A DNA stretch of 64,000 bases from Ascidiimonas sp046199005 (GCA_046199005.1 CP176050.1:1054001-1118000), one strand, 5' to 3'; counted from the first letter of the stretch, positions 51,788 to 61,630 are shown. The notes: generated from the letters alone by a model not told the origin. Program-made: numbers and translations.

Positions 51788-54700
51788 GAACGAGAAATCT
51801 TCCAAAGGTTTCTGTTCCAATAAATAAAATCCTTTCATTATTATTTTGTTTCTTTTTTTGCTTTTCGGTGGAAGCACAGCAAGCCCTTCCATCAGAGATT
51901 ATTAAGGAGGATTATCAGGTAAATAGTGCGAGTTCTCCTGTAATTCTACAGGCCTCTGAAAGTATTATCTTAAAACCAAATAGTCAAATTACAGTCGGGA
52001 GTGATTTTTTGGCCCTCATTTTATCAGACCCTTACCTGAACTTGCACCTAAGCAATAACAAAAACTACGTTTTTACAAGAAAATATCAAGTGGCACTTAC
52101 GGATTCAACACAGATCCGTAAAAATGCTGATGTCATGGAAACTGTAAGTTATATTGACGATTTGGGAAGAGTTTCACATACAATAGCAATTAAACAATCA
52201 CCTGATTTACGAGATATTGTAACACCTTCATATTTTGACTCAAACGGTAGAATGAGCAGAGAATATTTATCCTATCCTTCCACAGGGGTTCCTGGTAGAT
52301 ATCAAGAGAACTGGGAAAGTGATGTAACTAATTATTATCTTCAAAAGTATCCAGACGATATTCAAGCTTCGTTTGTGAATCCATATTTAGAGAAACAATT
52401 TGAGAAATCAAATCTAAACAGAGTTCTCAAAGAAGGTATGGCAGGGTTCAATTGGCGTTTGGGTGGCGGACATGAAAAACACTATACAGAAAAAATAAAC
52501 ACTGTCAATGATGAGGTGGCCTTGTTCAATGTAAGCTTTAATGGAAATACGGAAACGCCTGTACTAATTCAACAAGGAAATTATCCTGAAGGTACTTTAT
52601 TTAGAAATATTGTGAAAAATGAAAATTGGAAGCCTACCGATGGATCTCTCTTCACCACTGAAGAATATAAGGATAAAGAAGACCGGATCGTATTAAAAAG
52701 AAACTACGTTCTCAACGCCAATAAAACTGGTCTCGAAACGTTGGACACTCATTATGTTTATGATCGATTTGGGAATTTAACATTTGTTATTCCACCAAAA
52801 GTGTCAGTATCCAATGGTGTTGATGCAGATGAATTGTATACATTATGTTACCAATATGTCTATGATTATAAAAATCGACTTGTAGAAAAGAAAATTCCGG
52901 GAAAAGGATGGGAATATATAATTTATGATGAACTTGATCAACCTATATTGACGCAAGATGCTAACTTGCGCGCAGTTAATAAATGGCTTTTTACAAAGTA
53001 TGATACCAAAGGGCGATTGGTCTATTCTGGAATGTATATACATCCTGAAACGGTTGATAGAATACAAATGCTAAATTATATTGACAATCAATCATTATCA
53101 GCGTTTGCAGAACAAAAACAAACAAGTCCCGTATACTTAGCAGCAAAAGATATCTACTATACAAATGTAACCTTTCCGACTTCTAATATTTCCGAAATAC
53201 ACGTAGTGAATTATTACGATAATTACGAATCTTTTGATATTACAGGCTTTACGCTACCTGGTAATGTTAGCACCAATGTAGAAGACCTTAGCACGTATAC
53301 CCAGGTGAACGTCTTAGGAACTTCTTATTGGGTAAATACCTTAAATGGATATGATGAGCAAGGAAGGCTTATTTGGACTTCAGAAAGCAATTGGTACCTT
53401 GATACCTATTATGAAAATAGTCAGACGCTGGATTTTGTGGGAAAAGTACTTAAGACCAAGGAAACGCATCGTAAGGGAACCAATTTACCAATTATTACGT
53501 ATCATAGATTTCAATATGATCATGCCGGAAGGGTTATTGCCACAAAACATCAGATTGAGGGGCATCCTGAGGAAAACCTCGCTTTGCATTCATATGATGC
53601 TATAGGATTATTAGACACAAAGAAAATCGGAAATACCGTTGATCAGCCTCTGCAGGAAATAAACTATAATTATAATGTGCATGGCTGGCTCACAAACATC
53701 AATGATATTGATAATCTGGGGGCTGACCTTTTTTCATTTCGTATAGCTTATAACGATGGAATTAATCCATTATTTAATGGTAACATAAGTAGTACTAGTT
53801 GGCGTACTAATAATATTGATAACACTATAAAGACATACAATTATGAGTATGATGGACTAGATAGAATTTTAAAGGCTACTGATGATACCGGCAAATACAC
53901 GGTTTCTAATATTACATATGATGCTGTTGGTAATATTCTTTCACTTAACAGAATGGGACATACCGTATTACAACCTGATGCTTCCAGAACAGAGGATTTT
54001 GGAATAATGGATGCATTGATATATCAATACGATACCGGGAATAAATTGCAAAATGTTCAGGATAATGGTGATCCGGACTTCGGATTTGTAAATGGTTCTA
54101 ATTTACCCATTGAGTACAGTTATGACGCGAATGGTAATATGATAAGTGATTCAAATAAAGGTATCGCCAGTATTACTTATAATCATTTGAACTTACCTAC
54201 GCAGGTCGCCATGCCCAATGGAACAATTTCGTATATTTATAGTGCTACGGGTGTCAAGCAAAAAAAGATTGCAGATAACACCGTAGAAAGTTCTTTAACA
54301 TCCACAGAGTATGCTGGAAACTATATCTACGAGAACGGCAATCTCAAACAATTCTCCCATGCGGAAGGGTATGTAGAAGTCGATACAAACGGGGAATATC
54401 TTTATGTGTACTCCTACCTTGACCATTTAGGTACGGTACGCCTTACCTATAGCGACTACAACGGTAATGGTTCGATAGAGCCAGCAACTGAAATATTACA
54501 AGAAAGAAATACGTATCCCTTCGGTCTCGAACATAAGGGCTATAACAATATTCAAAATGGTGTCGAGAGCAACTACCAGACCTATCTAGGTCAGGAGATG
54601 AACAAAGAGCTCGGATTGAACTGGCTGAGTTTCAGGCACAGGAATCACGACCCCTCTATCGGAAGGTTTTTCGGAGTTGATCCAATAACGGAGGAATACC

Positions 54701-55488
54701 ATTATATCAGTTCTTATCAGTTCTCCTCCAACAACCCTGTTTGGAAAGTCGAATTGGAAGGATTGGAGGGAGAAGAAACCAGCGGTATTGACTTGATACG
54801 GCAAGGTTTTGCAAATATCTGGAACGCTATTACCAGAGGGGTCGAGTCAACTGATAATGGAATGAGGAGGAGAAGCGCACAAAGCAGGGCCACGCAATTT
54901 GCAAGAGGAGGGAATATGGTTGCCGAAGGTGCAGCAACCAAAGAAGTTGGCCATGTCGTACTTGATGCTGCGGGAACGGCAGACCCGACGCCAATAGTCG
55001 ATACTGTACATTCCCTATGGTATCTAGCAGATGGGGAATATGGTAATGCAACTTTGACCATGGCCGGTGTTATACCTTATTTTGGCGATGGCTTTAAAAC
55101 CTTGAAGTATGCAAAATATAGTGATGAAGCAGCTGAATTAGTAAGTACTGGAAGTGCAAAATTATCAAACAAAGGGATTTTGGAATTAGATTTTCATATT
55201 CCTGAAGGTATGAGACGGCAAGGTATTGGTACTGCCATGTTCAACCATGCGGTAGAGACTTTTGGAAATGCAATACAGGGTATTAAAGGAACTTGGTTGG
55301 ATGGTGATAATTTATCTACTTTCCAAAAAGTATTAAGAGAAACAGGAGATATGAATAAAGCTATATTTTCTACACCTACTGGAAAATGGGCTCAAAAAAA
55401 CGGTTTCGATCAAGCTAAAGTAACAGGTGGTCACGTAGGTGAGAATGGTTACGAAGGAATTGAAATTATTTTTAATAGATCAAATTAA
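51766..55488 (+). CDS. Full-length DUF6443/RHS protein with GNAT-like toxin tail
   Basis: 1240 aa. Signal peptide (ILSLLFCFFFCFSVEAQQ), DUF6443-type N-terminal region (FTRKYQVALTDSTQ, YIDDLGRVSHTIAIKQSP), many YD repeats (YVYDRFGNLTFVIPP, YDYKNRLVEKKIPG, YEYDGLDRILKATDD, YSYDANGNM), then the RHS core: LDHLGTVRLTYSD, NTYPFGLEHKGYNN, GRFFGVDPITE and a degenerate SSYQFSSNNP end. A pretoxin-like stretch (DPTPIVDTVHSLWYLAD ... MAGVIPYFGDG) precedes a tail with GMRRQGIGTAMFNHAVETF (about 1146-1164), the GNAT acetyl-CoA loop. It is the only complete RHS gene in the window. Acetyltransferase toxicity is inferred. Confidence 0.85.
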   Translation: MLSNWKLRTRNLPKVSVPINKILSLLFCFFFCFSVEAQQALPSEIIKEDYQVNSASSPVILQASESIILKPNSQITVGSDFLALILSDPYLNLHLSNNKNYVFTRKYQVALTDSTQIRKNADVMETVSYIDDLGRVSHTIAIKQSPDLRDIVTPSYFDSNGRMSREYLSYPSTGVPGRYQENWESDVTNYYLQKYPDDIQASFVNPYLEKQFEKSNLNRVLKEGMAGFNWRLGGGHEKHYTEKINTVNDEVALFNVSFNGNTETPVLIQQGNYPEGTLFRNIVKNENWKPTDGSLFTTEEYKDKEDRIVLKRNYVLNANKTGLETLDTHYVYDRFGNLTFVIPPKVSVSNGVDADELYTLCYQYVYDYKNRLVEKKIPGKGWEYIIYDELDQPILTQDANLRAVNKWLFTKYDTKGRLVYSGMYIHPETVDRIQMLNYIDNQSLSAFAEQKQTSPVYLAAKDIYYTNVTFPTSNISEIHVVNYYDNYESFDITGFTLPGNVSTNVEDLSTYTQVNVLGTSYWVNTLNGYDEQGRLIWTSESNWYLDTYYENSQTLDFVGKVLKTKETHRKGTNLPIITYHRFQYDHAGRVIATKHQIEGHPEENLALHSYDAIGLLDTKKIGNTVDQPLQEINYNYNVHGWLTNINDIDNLGADLFSFRIAYNDGINPLFNGNISSTSWRTNNIDNTIKTYNYEYDGLDRILKATDDTGKYTVSNITYDAVGNILSLNRMGHTVLQPDASRTEDFGIMDALIYQYDTGNKLQNVQDNGDPDFGFVNGSNLPIEYSYDANGNMISDSNKGIASITYNHLNLPTQVAMPNGTISYIYSATGVKQKKIADNTVESSLTSTEYAGNYIYENGNLKQFSHAEGYVEVDTNGEYLYVYSYLDHLGTVRLTYSDYNGNGSIEPATEILQERNTYPFGLEHKGYNNIQNGVESNYQTYLGQEMNKELGLNWLSFRHRNHDPSIGRFFGVDPITEEYHYISSYQFSSNNPVWKVELEGLEGEETSGIDLIRQGFANIWNAITRGVESTDNGMRRRSAQSRATQFARGGNMVAEGAATKEVGHVVLDAAGTADPTPIVDTVHSLWYLADGEYGNATLTMAGVIPYFGDGFKTLKYAKYSDEAAELVSTGSAKLSNKGILELDFHIPEGMRRQGIGTAMFNHAVETFGNAIQGIKGTWLDGDNLSTFQKVLRETGDMNKAIFSTPTGKWAQKNGFDQAKVTGGHVGENGYEGIEIIFNRSN

Positions 55489-55494
55489 AATTTT

Positions 55495-55899
55495 ATGCTA
55501 AAACTAGAATTCGGGAATAAGCATTCTGTATTTGAAGATAATTCGGTAATTGCAAAATTAATTTTAGATATACTTTCAATTGAAGAAATAGAAGTGCTTA
55601 AAAAAGAGATTTTAAGCAAAGAAGAGGCAAAGGGCTTACTGCAAAAACTAGAGTTAATAATTGAAGAGAAAATAAATAATAAAACCGAGTATGATTTAAA
55701 AGAAATTAAAACTTTAGATTTTGGTTTAAAAAAAATATCTCTCAATTTAAGGGACAAAAATCATAAAGAGGCATTTTTTTTAATAAAGTCCTACAACTTA
55801 ATCCACTCATTTACCATTAATGATAACTGCAAGTTAACTATTGAAAGAATGAAGGATGGCAGTTTTGTTTTTAAAGCACCGCAATTACCTAGACAGTGA
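55495..55899 (+). CDS. Cytoplasmic immunity candidate for the GNAT-like tail
   Basis: 134 aa, soluble, Lys/Glu-rich helices and a basic beta end (KLTIERMKDGSFVFKAPQLP). Starts 6 bp after the RHS gene. Unlike most immunity candidates here it has no signal, fitting a toxin with an intracellular substrate such as tRNA or protein amines. Confidence 0.7.
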   Translation: MLKLEFGNKHSVFEDNSVIAKLILDILSIEEIEVLKKEILSKEEAKGLLQKLELIIEEKINNKTEYDLKEIKTLDFGLKKISLNLRDKNHKEAFFLIKSYNLIHSFTINDNCKLTIERMKDGSFVFKAPQLPRQ

Positions 55900-55950
55900 G
55901 TGTGTAGTTTGTAACTAGCCTCATTCTGAGTTAAAAATAAATAATTGAAT

Positions 55951-55985
55951 AAGAACCGCGACAGTAATGCCGTGGTTCGTTATTT
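55951..55985 (+). terminator. Probable terminator after the active RHS locus
   Basis: GAACCGCG (55953-55960) pairs with CGTGGTTC (55971-55978; one G-T pair), followed by a T-rich run. Moderate quality. Confidence 0.5.
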
Positions 55986-56073
55986 TAGTCCATATCCTGA
56001 AGCACGGTCTTAAGCGTGCTCTTTAATTTACGTTTGCGACAAAGGCATCGAGGATAGAAAATATGGTAACTTA

Positions 56074-56182
56074 AATTGGGTGAGCCAAAGTTATAAACCG
56101 ATGCCCAAAAGTCCGCATAGCGTATGATTGAACTAGAATGGAAGATCAAGCTTTCAAAGAAACAAAAAGCTATGGTAGAGTA
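56074..56182 (+). pseudogene. IS3 orfA remnant
   Basis: Matches 16616-16740 of the intact IS3 orfA (CCAAAGTTATAA, CCGATGCCCAAAAGTCC, AAGAAACAAAAAGC) with deletions and stops. It shows that a related IS3 once sat between the active immunity gene and the next tail. Confidence 0.7.
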
Positions 56183-56741
56183 TAATTCCCCAAAAAATAT
56201 TAAAGGAAATTATTTTGGGGATGCCTTTATAATTTAGCAGATGGAGAAACTTTTTCCAAAGTGTTAGATGGAGACAATAGAGCCCAATTTAGAGTTATAT
56301 CTGGTGCCATGTTAAGTATGTTGCCTGCTGGAAAGGCTGGTGTTGCGGACGATTTCGAGAAAAGTCTTTAGAAAGTTTTCAGAGTTCAAGGAGGCGACCT
56401 TCCGAATGCTAGCAAGCAACGTTTCGTTTTAAATAGTGGGTAGCTTAAGTATTCAAGGAGATGACATGTTATTCATTACTTTTGATGATCAAGCGAGAGC
56501 AGTACAATTCATGCAAAAAAGAGGAGATAATGCTGAGTTAATTAGTTTTAATGTAAACAGTGAATTTGCTGACAAAATTAGGAGCAATGCCGTTCCGCAG
56601 AGGTTAGGAAGACTCTTTCCAGGTTCACCGCAACAGGTTGACCAAAGTATTACAAATAATTCATTCGGGATACCTAAGGAGTATTTTGATGATTTGCTTA
56701 AAAACATAGATCAGAGTAGTATTCAAAAGACAGCTCAATAA
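56183..56741 (+). pseudogene. Decayed toxin tail downstream of the active RHS gene
   Basis: Broken frame. A pretoxin-like part (NLADGETFSKVLDG, ISGAMLSMLPAGKAGVADDF) ends in a stop near 56370, then KVFRVQGGDLPNASKQRF continues, another stop at about 56440, then LSIQGDDMLFITFDDQARA ... AVPQRLGRLFPGSPQQVDQS to 56741. The VQGGxxPxASxxR, LF and AVPQR signatures match a common RHS tail family I know from many bacteria but cannot name. At least two stops make it silent; an ATG at 56436-56465 might express the end. Confidence 0.7.
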
Positions 56742-56747
56742 GATGAT

Positions 56748-57218
56748 ATGACAGAACTTGAAAGACTAGAAAATATAGAAATGGACGCTATTCCTGAAAC
56801 TGGTTTGGCTATAATAATATCTCCAGCACTGGAAGAGAGCTCGCTTAACAAGATTATCGAGTTATTGAAATGCGTAATCCAAATAGAAAAATTAGATAAG
56901 ACCGAAGATAGTAAATGGGAGGAAAATTTACCAAATTGGTTTGTACAGAAAGCTAAAAGTGTCACAAAAGAAGAGCTATTGAAAGATGATCAATTATGGG
57001 ATATTGGATCTTGGATTGATGCAATCAAACAAAGAGGTTGGAAGTGGTGTGCTCTCAAAAACCAGCCCGGGAAAACTATTATTCATTTAGAAACCTTCAC
57101 ATATCCGTACAACATTGATTCTTTTTTCTATATACTTTATTCTATAGGCATAGAATCTGAAAGAACAGAAATCTTTGAAATATTTCCCAACTCAGAGAAT
57201 TTGAAGATTATAGAGTAA
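56748..57218 (+). CDS. Immunity candidate for the decayed tail
   Basis: 156 aa, soluble, acidic, with two Trp-rich segments (KWEENLPNWFVQKAK, QRGWKWCALKNQPG). Starts 6 bp after the pseudogene. Intact while its toxin is broken, as expected if it still protects against kin. Confidence 0.65.
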   Translation: MTELERLENIEMDAIPETGLAIIISPALEESSLNKIIELLKCVIQIEKLDKTEDSKWEENLPNWFVQKAKSVTKEELLKDDQLWDIGSWIDAIKQRGWKWCALKNQPGKTIIHLETFTYPYNIDSFFYILYSIGIESERTEIFEIFPNSENLKIIE

Positions 57219-57243
57219 AAAGGGAATCCTTTATTTTAGATAA

Positions 57244-57561
57244 AGTATTTATAAAAAGGAATTTTCAAAATTTGCTGAATTATTTAAAGGAAAAGCTTAC
57301 TTTCCTTCTGCAACGGTAGACAATCCTCAAACTGCCTTTCTGAAAGATATTTCCACGCTTTTAGATGAAGGTGGAGAAGCAACTATTCGGGGTACAATGT
57401 CTAATCCCTATTTCAATAAAATTGTAAAAGGAGTTGCTGAAGGAATGGAAAATTTTAAATTTAAAAAAGAGGCTACAAAAATTTCTAACGAAGGGTTTCA
57501 GAGAACTGATAACAAAGCAATTACTGGTCAAATGTATGAAATAATCTTAGAACGTAAATAA
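57244..57561 (+). pseudogene. C-terminal stub of a toxin tail
   Basis: A 105-codon open frame without start or RHS core: KEFSKFAELFKGKAYFPSAT, GGEATIRGTMSNPYFNKIV, FQRTDNKAITGQMYEIILER. The end (strand-turn-strand with RTDxxxITGxxYxIxLxR) recalls SAM-methyltransferase-like tails, but this is weak. Its TAA overlaps the ATG of the next gene (TAATG), the usual toxin-immunity coupling. Confidence 0.55.
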
Positions 57562-58040
57562 TGACAGAATTTATAGTTACCAATAATGAAGATTTTGATA
57601 CATCCGAAGGTTACTTCGGTAAGGCTAATTTCAATAATAACATTATCACCATTCCCTATATTAATATGGGACTTTTACCGGAACATTCTTTGAATAAATC
57701 ATCATGCCAACGGTTTGTTAGTTTTTCGTATTTACAAATAATTAATCCGGAATATATTTCCGTCTTTGAAAAAGGATGCATACTTAATAATAATCATGAT
57801 ATTTCTAAATCAAAGTATTTCGGTGGATTATTTGTGGGTGGCAGTAGTGAAATAGATAATGAATTCGAAGTGCAGGCCGATGCTATTTTATTAATTCTTC
57901 CTTCTAATTTCAAAATTTCCAAAAAACTTTGGATTCCGGAAATAGAAGGTTTTGAAGAAAAAGAAACAATCGACAAAAAATCCATGAATACTTTTTTTCA
58001 GGAAACTAAGAATATAAAAAAAGGGGTCTGGTGCTATTGA
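57561..58040 (+). CDS. Immunity candidate for the toxin stub
   Basis: 159 aa, soluble; GLFVGGSSEIDNEFEVQADAILLILPSNF suggests an alpha/beta fold. Overlaps the stub by one base. Family not recognised. Confidence 0.6.
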   Translation: MTEFIVTNNEDFDTSEGYFGKANFNNNIITIPYINMGLLPEHSLNKSSCQRFVSFSYLQIINPEYISVFEKGCILNNNHDISKSKYFGGLFVGGSSEIDNEFEVQADAILLILPSNFKISKKLWIPEIEGFEEKETIDKKSMNTFFQETKNIKKGVWCY

Positions 58041-58176
58041 AAAGAATTTGAGTATGGGGCTTACACCCTAAACGCGAAATACTGTATTCCTTACAAAATC
58101 TTCTCAAAAATTCTATAGGGAGTTTTACATACTTTTCTTATTTTTAAACACCTAATTTTACAAATCCCTTTTAGGA

Positions 58177-58902
58177 ATGTTAAGAAAAATGTTTTGGTGC
58201 ACACTCATCATCCTGAGTATGTCATGTAGTACGCTAAAGGTGCAACAACAAACACAACGAACTTCAGATCAGGTGCCCACGCTAGGCTCCATTGGAGTGG
58301 TTACCGGGAATCTACTTAATTATAGTTTTCGTACCTACACCCAGCCCGAACTGGAAGAAGGGATTCGCCTTGAAATGAAAAAGCTTCCGTTTACCGAAAA
58401 GCAATTTAGGGTGTTTGATGAGCAAATGAAACGATCTGCGGAAACACATACTTTGATATATTCAGATTCCCTTGAGAAAAAACCTTATTTCTTCAATTTT
58501 ACGATCGTTGACCTTATAGGTCTTAAGAAAGTAATGAATTCAGCCAGCAATACAACGCTTCGCGAATCGCTAAAAACGGATGCCGATCTCCGTATGGTCA
58601 CCACATTTTCAGCCGTTTTAACTTCGGGACAGGAACAGTTATTGTCACAAGCTGAGGCGTTTTACCTCGTAAATATTGGTGCCTCCCGCCTCGGGATCGC
58701 CCTGGTTGCTAATAACAAAACAGAACACATTCTGGATCTTGAAGAACTACAGCCTTTTGCGTGGAATGATGCCGGTTTTTGCTGGGGCAATAATCAACGT
58801 CGTCAGCCAGAGATCAAAGCGATACGACCACAAAGCTGTCCGCAATCAACCTATAAAAATGCGCAAAAACTTATCAAAGACAATGAAGATATTGGCTTCT
58901 AA
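58177..58902 (+). CDS. Lipoprotein heading the second secretion operon
   Basis: 241 aa, lipobox SMSCSTLK. No known domain. It ends 35 bp before another lipoprotein gene, and then the GspC-like gene, all on the plus strand. It could act as a pilotin or accessory for the secretin or as an outer-membrane component specific to this Bacteroidota machine. Function inferred only from the operon. Confidence 0.65.
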   Translation: MLRKMFWCTLIILSMSCSTLKVQQQTQRTSDQVPTLGSIGVVTGNLLNYSFRTYTQPELEEGIRLEMKKLPFTEKQFRVFDEQMKRSAETHTLIYSDSLEKKPYFFNFTIVDLIGLKKVMNSASNTTLRESLKTDADLRMVTTFSAVLTSGQEQLLSQAEAFYLVNIGASRLGIALVANNKTEHILDLEELQPFAWNDAGFCWGNNQRRQPEIKAIRPQSCPQSTYKNAQKLIKDNEDIGF

Positions 58903-58937
58903 AGATGCCTACTTGTTCTTAATGTATTATATATCCT

Positions 58938-59870
58938 ATGAAATATAGAAATACCCTTACCATATGTTTGAGTTTGCTGCTCTTCGCAAGCTGCGATGAT
59001 ATTCTGGAAGTACCGGATATTTCCGATGCCAGTCTTACATTACTGGCACCCACAGAAGGTGCCATAGTAAGAGGAAATACGACGACCTTTAGCTGGGAAG
59101 GCGTGGAAGACGCAGACGATTATCTTCTTCAGATCGCTACACCCAATTTCGCAAATGCTTCGCAGATATTACTGGATACAGCGGTCACCCGACTTAATTT
59201 TACACAGCCTTTGCTACCCAATGCCTATGAGTGGCGATTAAAAGCACGTAATAGCGGATTCGAAACATCGTTCGAAACACGAGCATTTACCGTTTTAGAA
59301 AGCGATTCTTTTGCCGGAAATACGGTCATTCTCGTCAACCCCGCCAATAATACAGCAACTAACCGCGAAAACGTAAACCTCACCTGGCAACCAGTAAGTG
59401 GGGCAGTCGATTATCGGATTCAGGTGCTTGGAAATGCGAACGAAGTGTTATTGGATGAGGTAACCTCGAATGCTAACATCGAACTTACTTTTTCTGAAGG
59501 TAGGTTCACCTGGCAAGTACGAGCTCAGAATGCTACCGAAAGTACGCTCTATAGCCAACGAATACTAACGGTAGATATTACCGAGCCCAATACCCCTACA
59601 TTAACAGCCCCCGGAGATAATTCGAACGTAAGCGGAACCAGTATCAGCTTTTCATGGAACCGAACCGATGTCGCAGGAAGCAGCGAACGCGACAGTATCT
59701 ATATCTATAGCGACGAGCAGCTTCAAAACCTTGTAAGTCGTGGCAGAGGCACTAATAAGGCATTTACAGCTACTTTAGATGCCAATACGTACTATTGGTT
59801 TGTACAGGCTTTTGACTTAGCAGGTAACAGCAGTGAGGCTAGTAGTACTTTTCAATTCACTAATAATTAA
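58938..59870 (+). CDS. Lipoprotein with three FN3-like domains
   Basis: 310 aa, lipobox LFASCDDIL. Three repeats (about 30-120, 125-210, 215-305), each with LxxPxxGxxV or similar, TFSWxxVxxAxxYxLQI and a YxWRLKAxN-type strand, as in fibronectin type III. Probably exposed on the periplasmic or outer face, binding the secretin or the substrate. The next gene starts 3 bp later. Confidence 0.7.
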   Translation: MKYRNTLTICLSLLLFASCDDILEVPDISDASLTLLAPTEGAIVRGNTTTFSWEGVEDADDYLLQIATPNFANASQILLDTAVTRLNFTQPLLPNAYEWRLKARNSGFETSFETRAFTVLESDSFAGNTVILVNPANNTATNRENVNLTWQPVSGAVDYRIQVLGNANEVLLDEVTSNANIELTFSEGRFTWQVRAQNATESTLYSQRILTVDITEPNTPTLTAPGDNSNVSGTSISFSWNRTDVAGSSERDSIYIYSDEQLQNLVSRGRGTNKAFTATLDANTYYWFVQAFDLAGNSSEASSTFQFTNN

Positions 59871-59873
59871 GTC

Positions 59874-60344
59874 TTGAAAAACAAACGCAATACATATTTG
59901 CTTCTTGTTTTAGTGCTAGCCATTTGGGGTATTATTGGGTACCGTATAGTTGGTGCACTGGCACCGGATGATACCGAGATCACGAAGCCAGTAATTACAG
60001 CAGAATTTAATCCGAAACCGATTCAGGAAAGAGAGCGGTTTTCAATTAGTTCTTACAATCGTGATCCTTTTCTGGGTACTATCAAAGTAAAAAAGACTCA
60101 TAAACCTCAAAAGCAGGTGAATACTACTGCGCCTAAGGAAGAACCCTGGCCAGACATTCGCTATGCGGGAAGAGTAGGAGATTCAGAAAGTGAAGAAGAT
60201 ATCTTTTTTATTTATATAAACGATACGCAACACTTGTTTACTAACGGTTTTGAAACAAATGGGGTTAAACTTCTTAAAGGTGACGCTTCAGGGGTTATGC
60301 TAAGATTTAAAGGCAAAACAAGGCAGTACACGCTCGACGAATGA
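59874..60344 (+). CDS. GspC/PilP-like protein
   Basis: 156 aa, TTG start. One N-terminal transmembrane helix (about 6-26), a Pro/Lys linker and a small beta domain. SSYNRDPFLGTI is the RDPF signature of PilP/GspC homology regions, which bind the secretin N0 domain. Overlaps the next gene by 4 bp (ATGA). Confidence 0.78.
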   Translation: MKNKRNTYLLLVLVLAIWGIIGYRIVGALAPDDTEITKPVITAEFNPKPIQERERFSISSYNRDPFLGTIKVKKTHKPQKQVNTTAPKEEPWPDIRYAGRVGDSESEEDIFFIYINDTQHLFTNGFETNGVKLLKGDASGVMLRFKGKTRQYTLDE

Positions 60345-61630
60345 AACAGACCCTCAAGCAGTACATAAGGGCTGGTGCTTTGCAATTCGTACTATTTATA
60401 GGAGTAGTAATTGCGCTGCTGCTTACCGCTTTCATCGGTCTTACCCACATGCATCTGTTTTTCAAAAAAAGAACAGCCAAACAGCTGGAGGTAGTGCATA
60501 ATCTGGACATGGGATGGTCTTTCTTTTTAGAGGATATACAACGTACAGGTGATTCAGTCACCTACAAAATTCCGGAAGACGATACTTCGATTGTTGGAAT
60601 TTCGAATCGATATTACGGACTCTTCGAATTGAGCAGAAATACTTCTGTAAACGGAAAATTCAACATTTCCAGGATCGCTTTTACCGGAAGCCATCCAAAA
60701 GAACGAACTGCACTCTATCTCCAGGACCTTAACCGGCCTTTGGTATTGGTGGGTCAAAGCCGTATCAACGGGAACGCCTTTTTACCGGAAGCCGGCGTTC
60801 GCCCGGGAAATATTGCCGGGAATTCTTTTTATGGCAGCAAACTCATTGATGGACAACTCAAACGAAGCACCGCTTCTTTACCTGCCTTGAAAAAAGAGGC
60901 GTTAAGTGTTATAGAAGCTTTAATCGCTTCTGGGCTTATAGAAGTTTTTGAACCTGTGACCAGCCTGAAAATGAAAATGGCTCGTTCTTTTGATAATAAA
61001 ACCGGAATATATAGGGAAGATGGGGCACTTACCCTACAAAACATGAAGGCTTCCGGTAATCTTGTTTTCAGGTCAACAGCTACGCTTAGAGTGACATCAT
61101 CGGCATTACTTGAAGATGTGATTTTAATTGCTCCGGTGATCCGCATTGAAAGAGGCGTTTCCGGAAATTTTCAGGCGATCGCAACCAAAAAAATCTATGT
61201 AGATCAAGGAGCTAACCTTCAATATCCTTCGGCACTCATACTTATCAATGATATACAAAAAGAAGAATTTAGTTCCGTCAATACAACTGATCCAAATCAG
61301 ATATTGATAGCAGAGAATGCTTCCGTTAAGGGAATGCTGTTGTATCTGGAGCAGGGAAAACACAAGGACGGTCGTCCCGATTTTCAGCCTCGTATTTTAT
61401 TGGAAGAAAATAGTGAACTTGTTGGAGAGGTGTATTGCCAGAGTAATCTGGAATTAAAAGGTACGATAAAGGGGAGTGTTTACACAAGGGGCTTTGTAGC
61501 GCAACAATTTGGTTCGATCTATCAGAATCATATTTATAACGGCAATATTCTGGGAGAAGAATTGCCAAAAGAATACGGAGGGCTTCCATTGGAAAACACC
61601 TCACAAACGATTATTAAATGGCTTTATTAA
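60341..61630 (+). CDS. Minor pseudopilin, GspK/PilX-like, with bactofilin-like repeats
   Basis: 429 aa. N-terminus RAGALQFVLFIGVVIALLLTAFI resembles the pseudopilin helix of the GspK/PilX type, which lacks Glu5; cleavage is expected after Gly. The middle is beta-rich. Near the C-terminus ILLEENSELVGEVYCQSNLE and KGTIKGSVYTRGFV form bactofilin-like beta-helix repeats, which are unusual for a pseudopilin. It probably caps the pseudopilus. Overlaps the next gene by 13 bp. Confidence 0.68.
   Translation: MKQTLKQYIRAGALQFVLFIGVVIALLLTAFIGLTHMHLFFKKRTAKQLEVVHNLDMGWSFFLEDIQRTGDSVTYKIPEDDTSIVGISNRYYGLFELSRNTSVNGKFNISRIAFTGSHPKERTALYLQDLNRPLVLVGQSRINGNAFLPEAGVRPGNIAGNSFYGSKLIDGQLKRSTASLPALKKEALSVIEALIASGLIEVFEPVTSLKMKMARSFDNKTGIYREDGALTLQNMKASGNLVFRSTATLRVTSSALLEDVILIAPVIRIERGVSGNFQAIATKKIYVDQGANLQYPSALILINDIQKEEFSSVNTTDPNQILIAENASVKGMLLYLEQGKHKDGRPDFQPRILLEENSELVGEVYCQSNLELKGTIKGSVYTRGFVAQQFGSIYQNHIYNGNILGEELPKEYGGLPLENTSQTIIKWLY

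Noticed and set aside
51766..55488. Type IX secretion C-terminal sorting domain on the RHS protein
   Set aside because: The C-terminus is the GNAT-like tail; no sorting-domain motif is visible.
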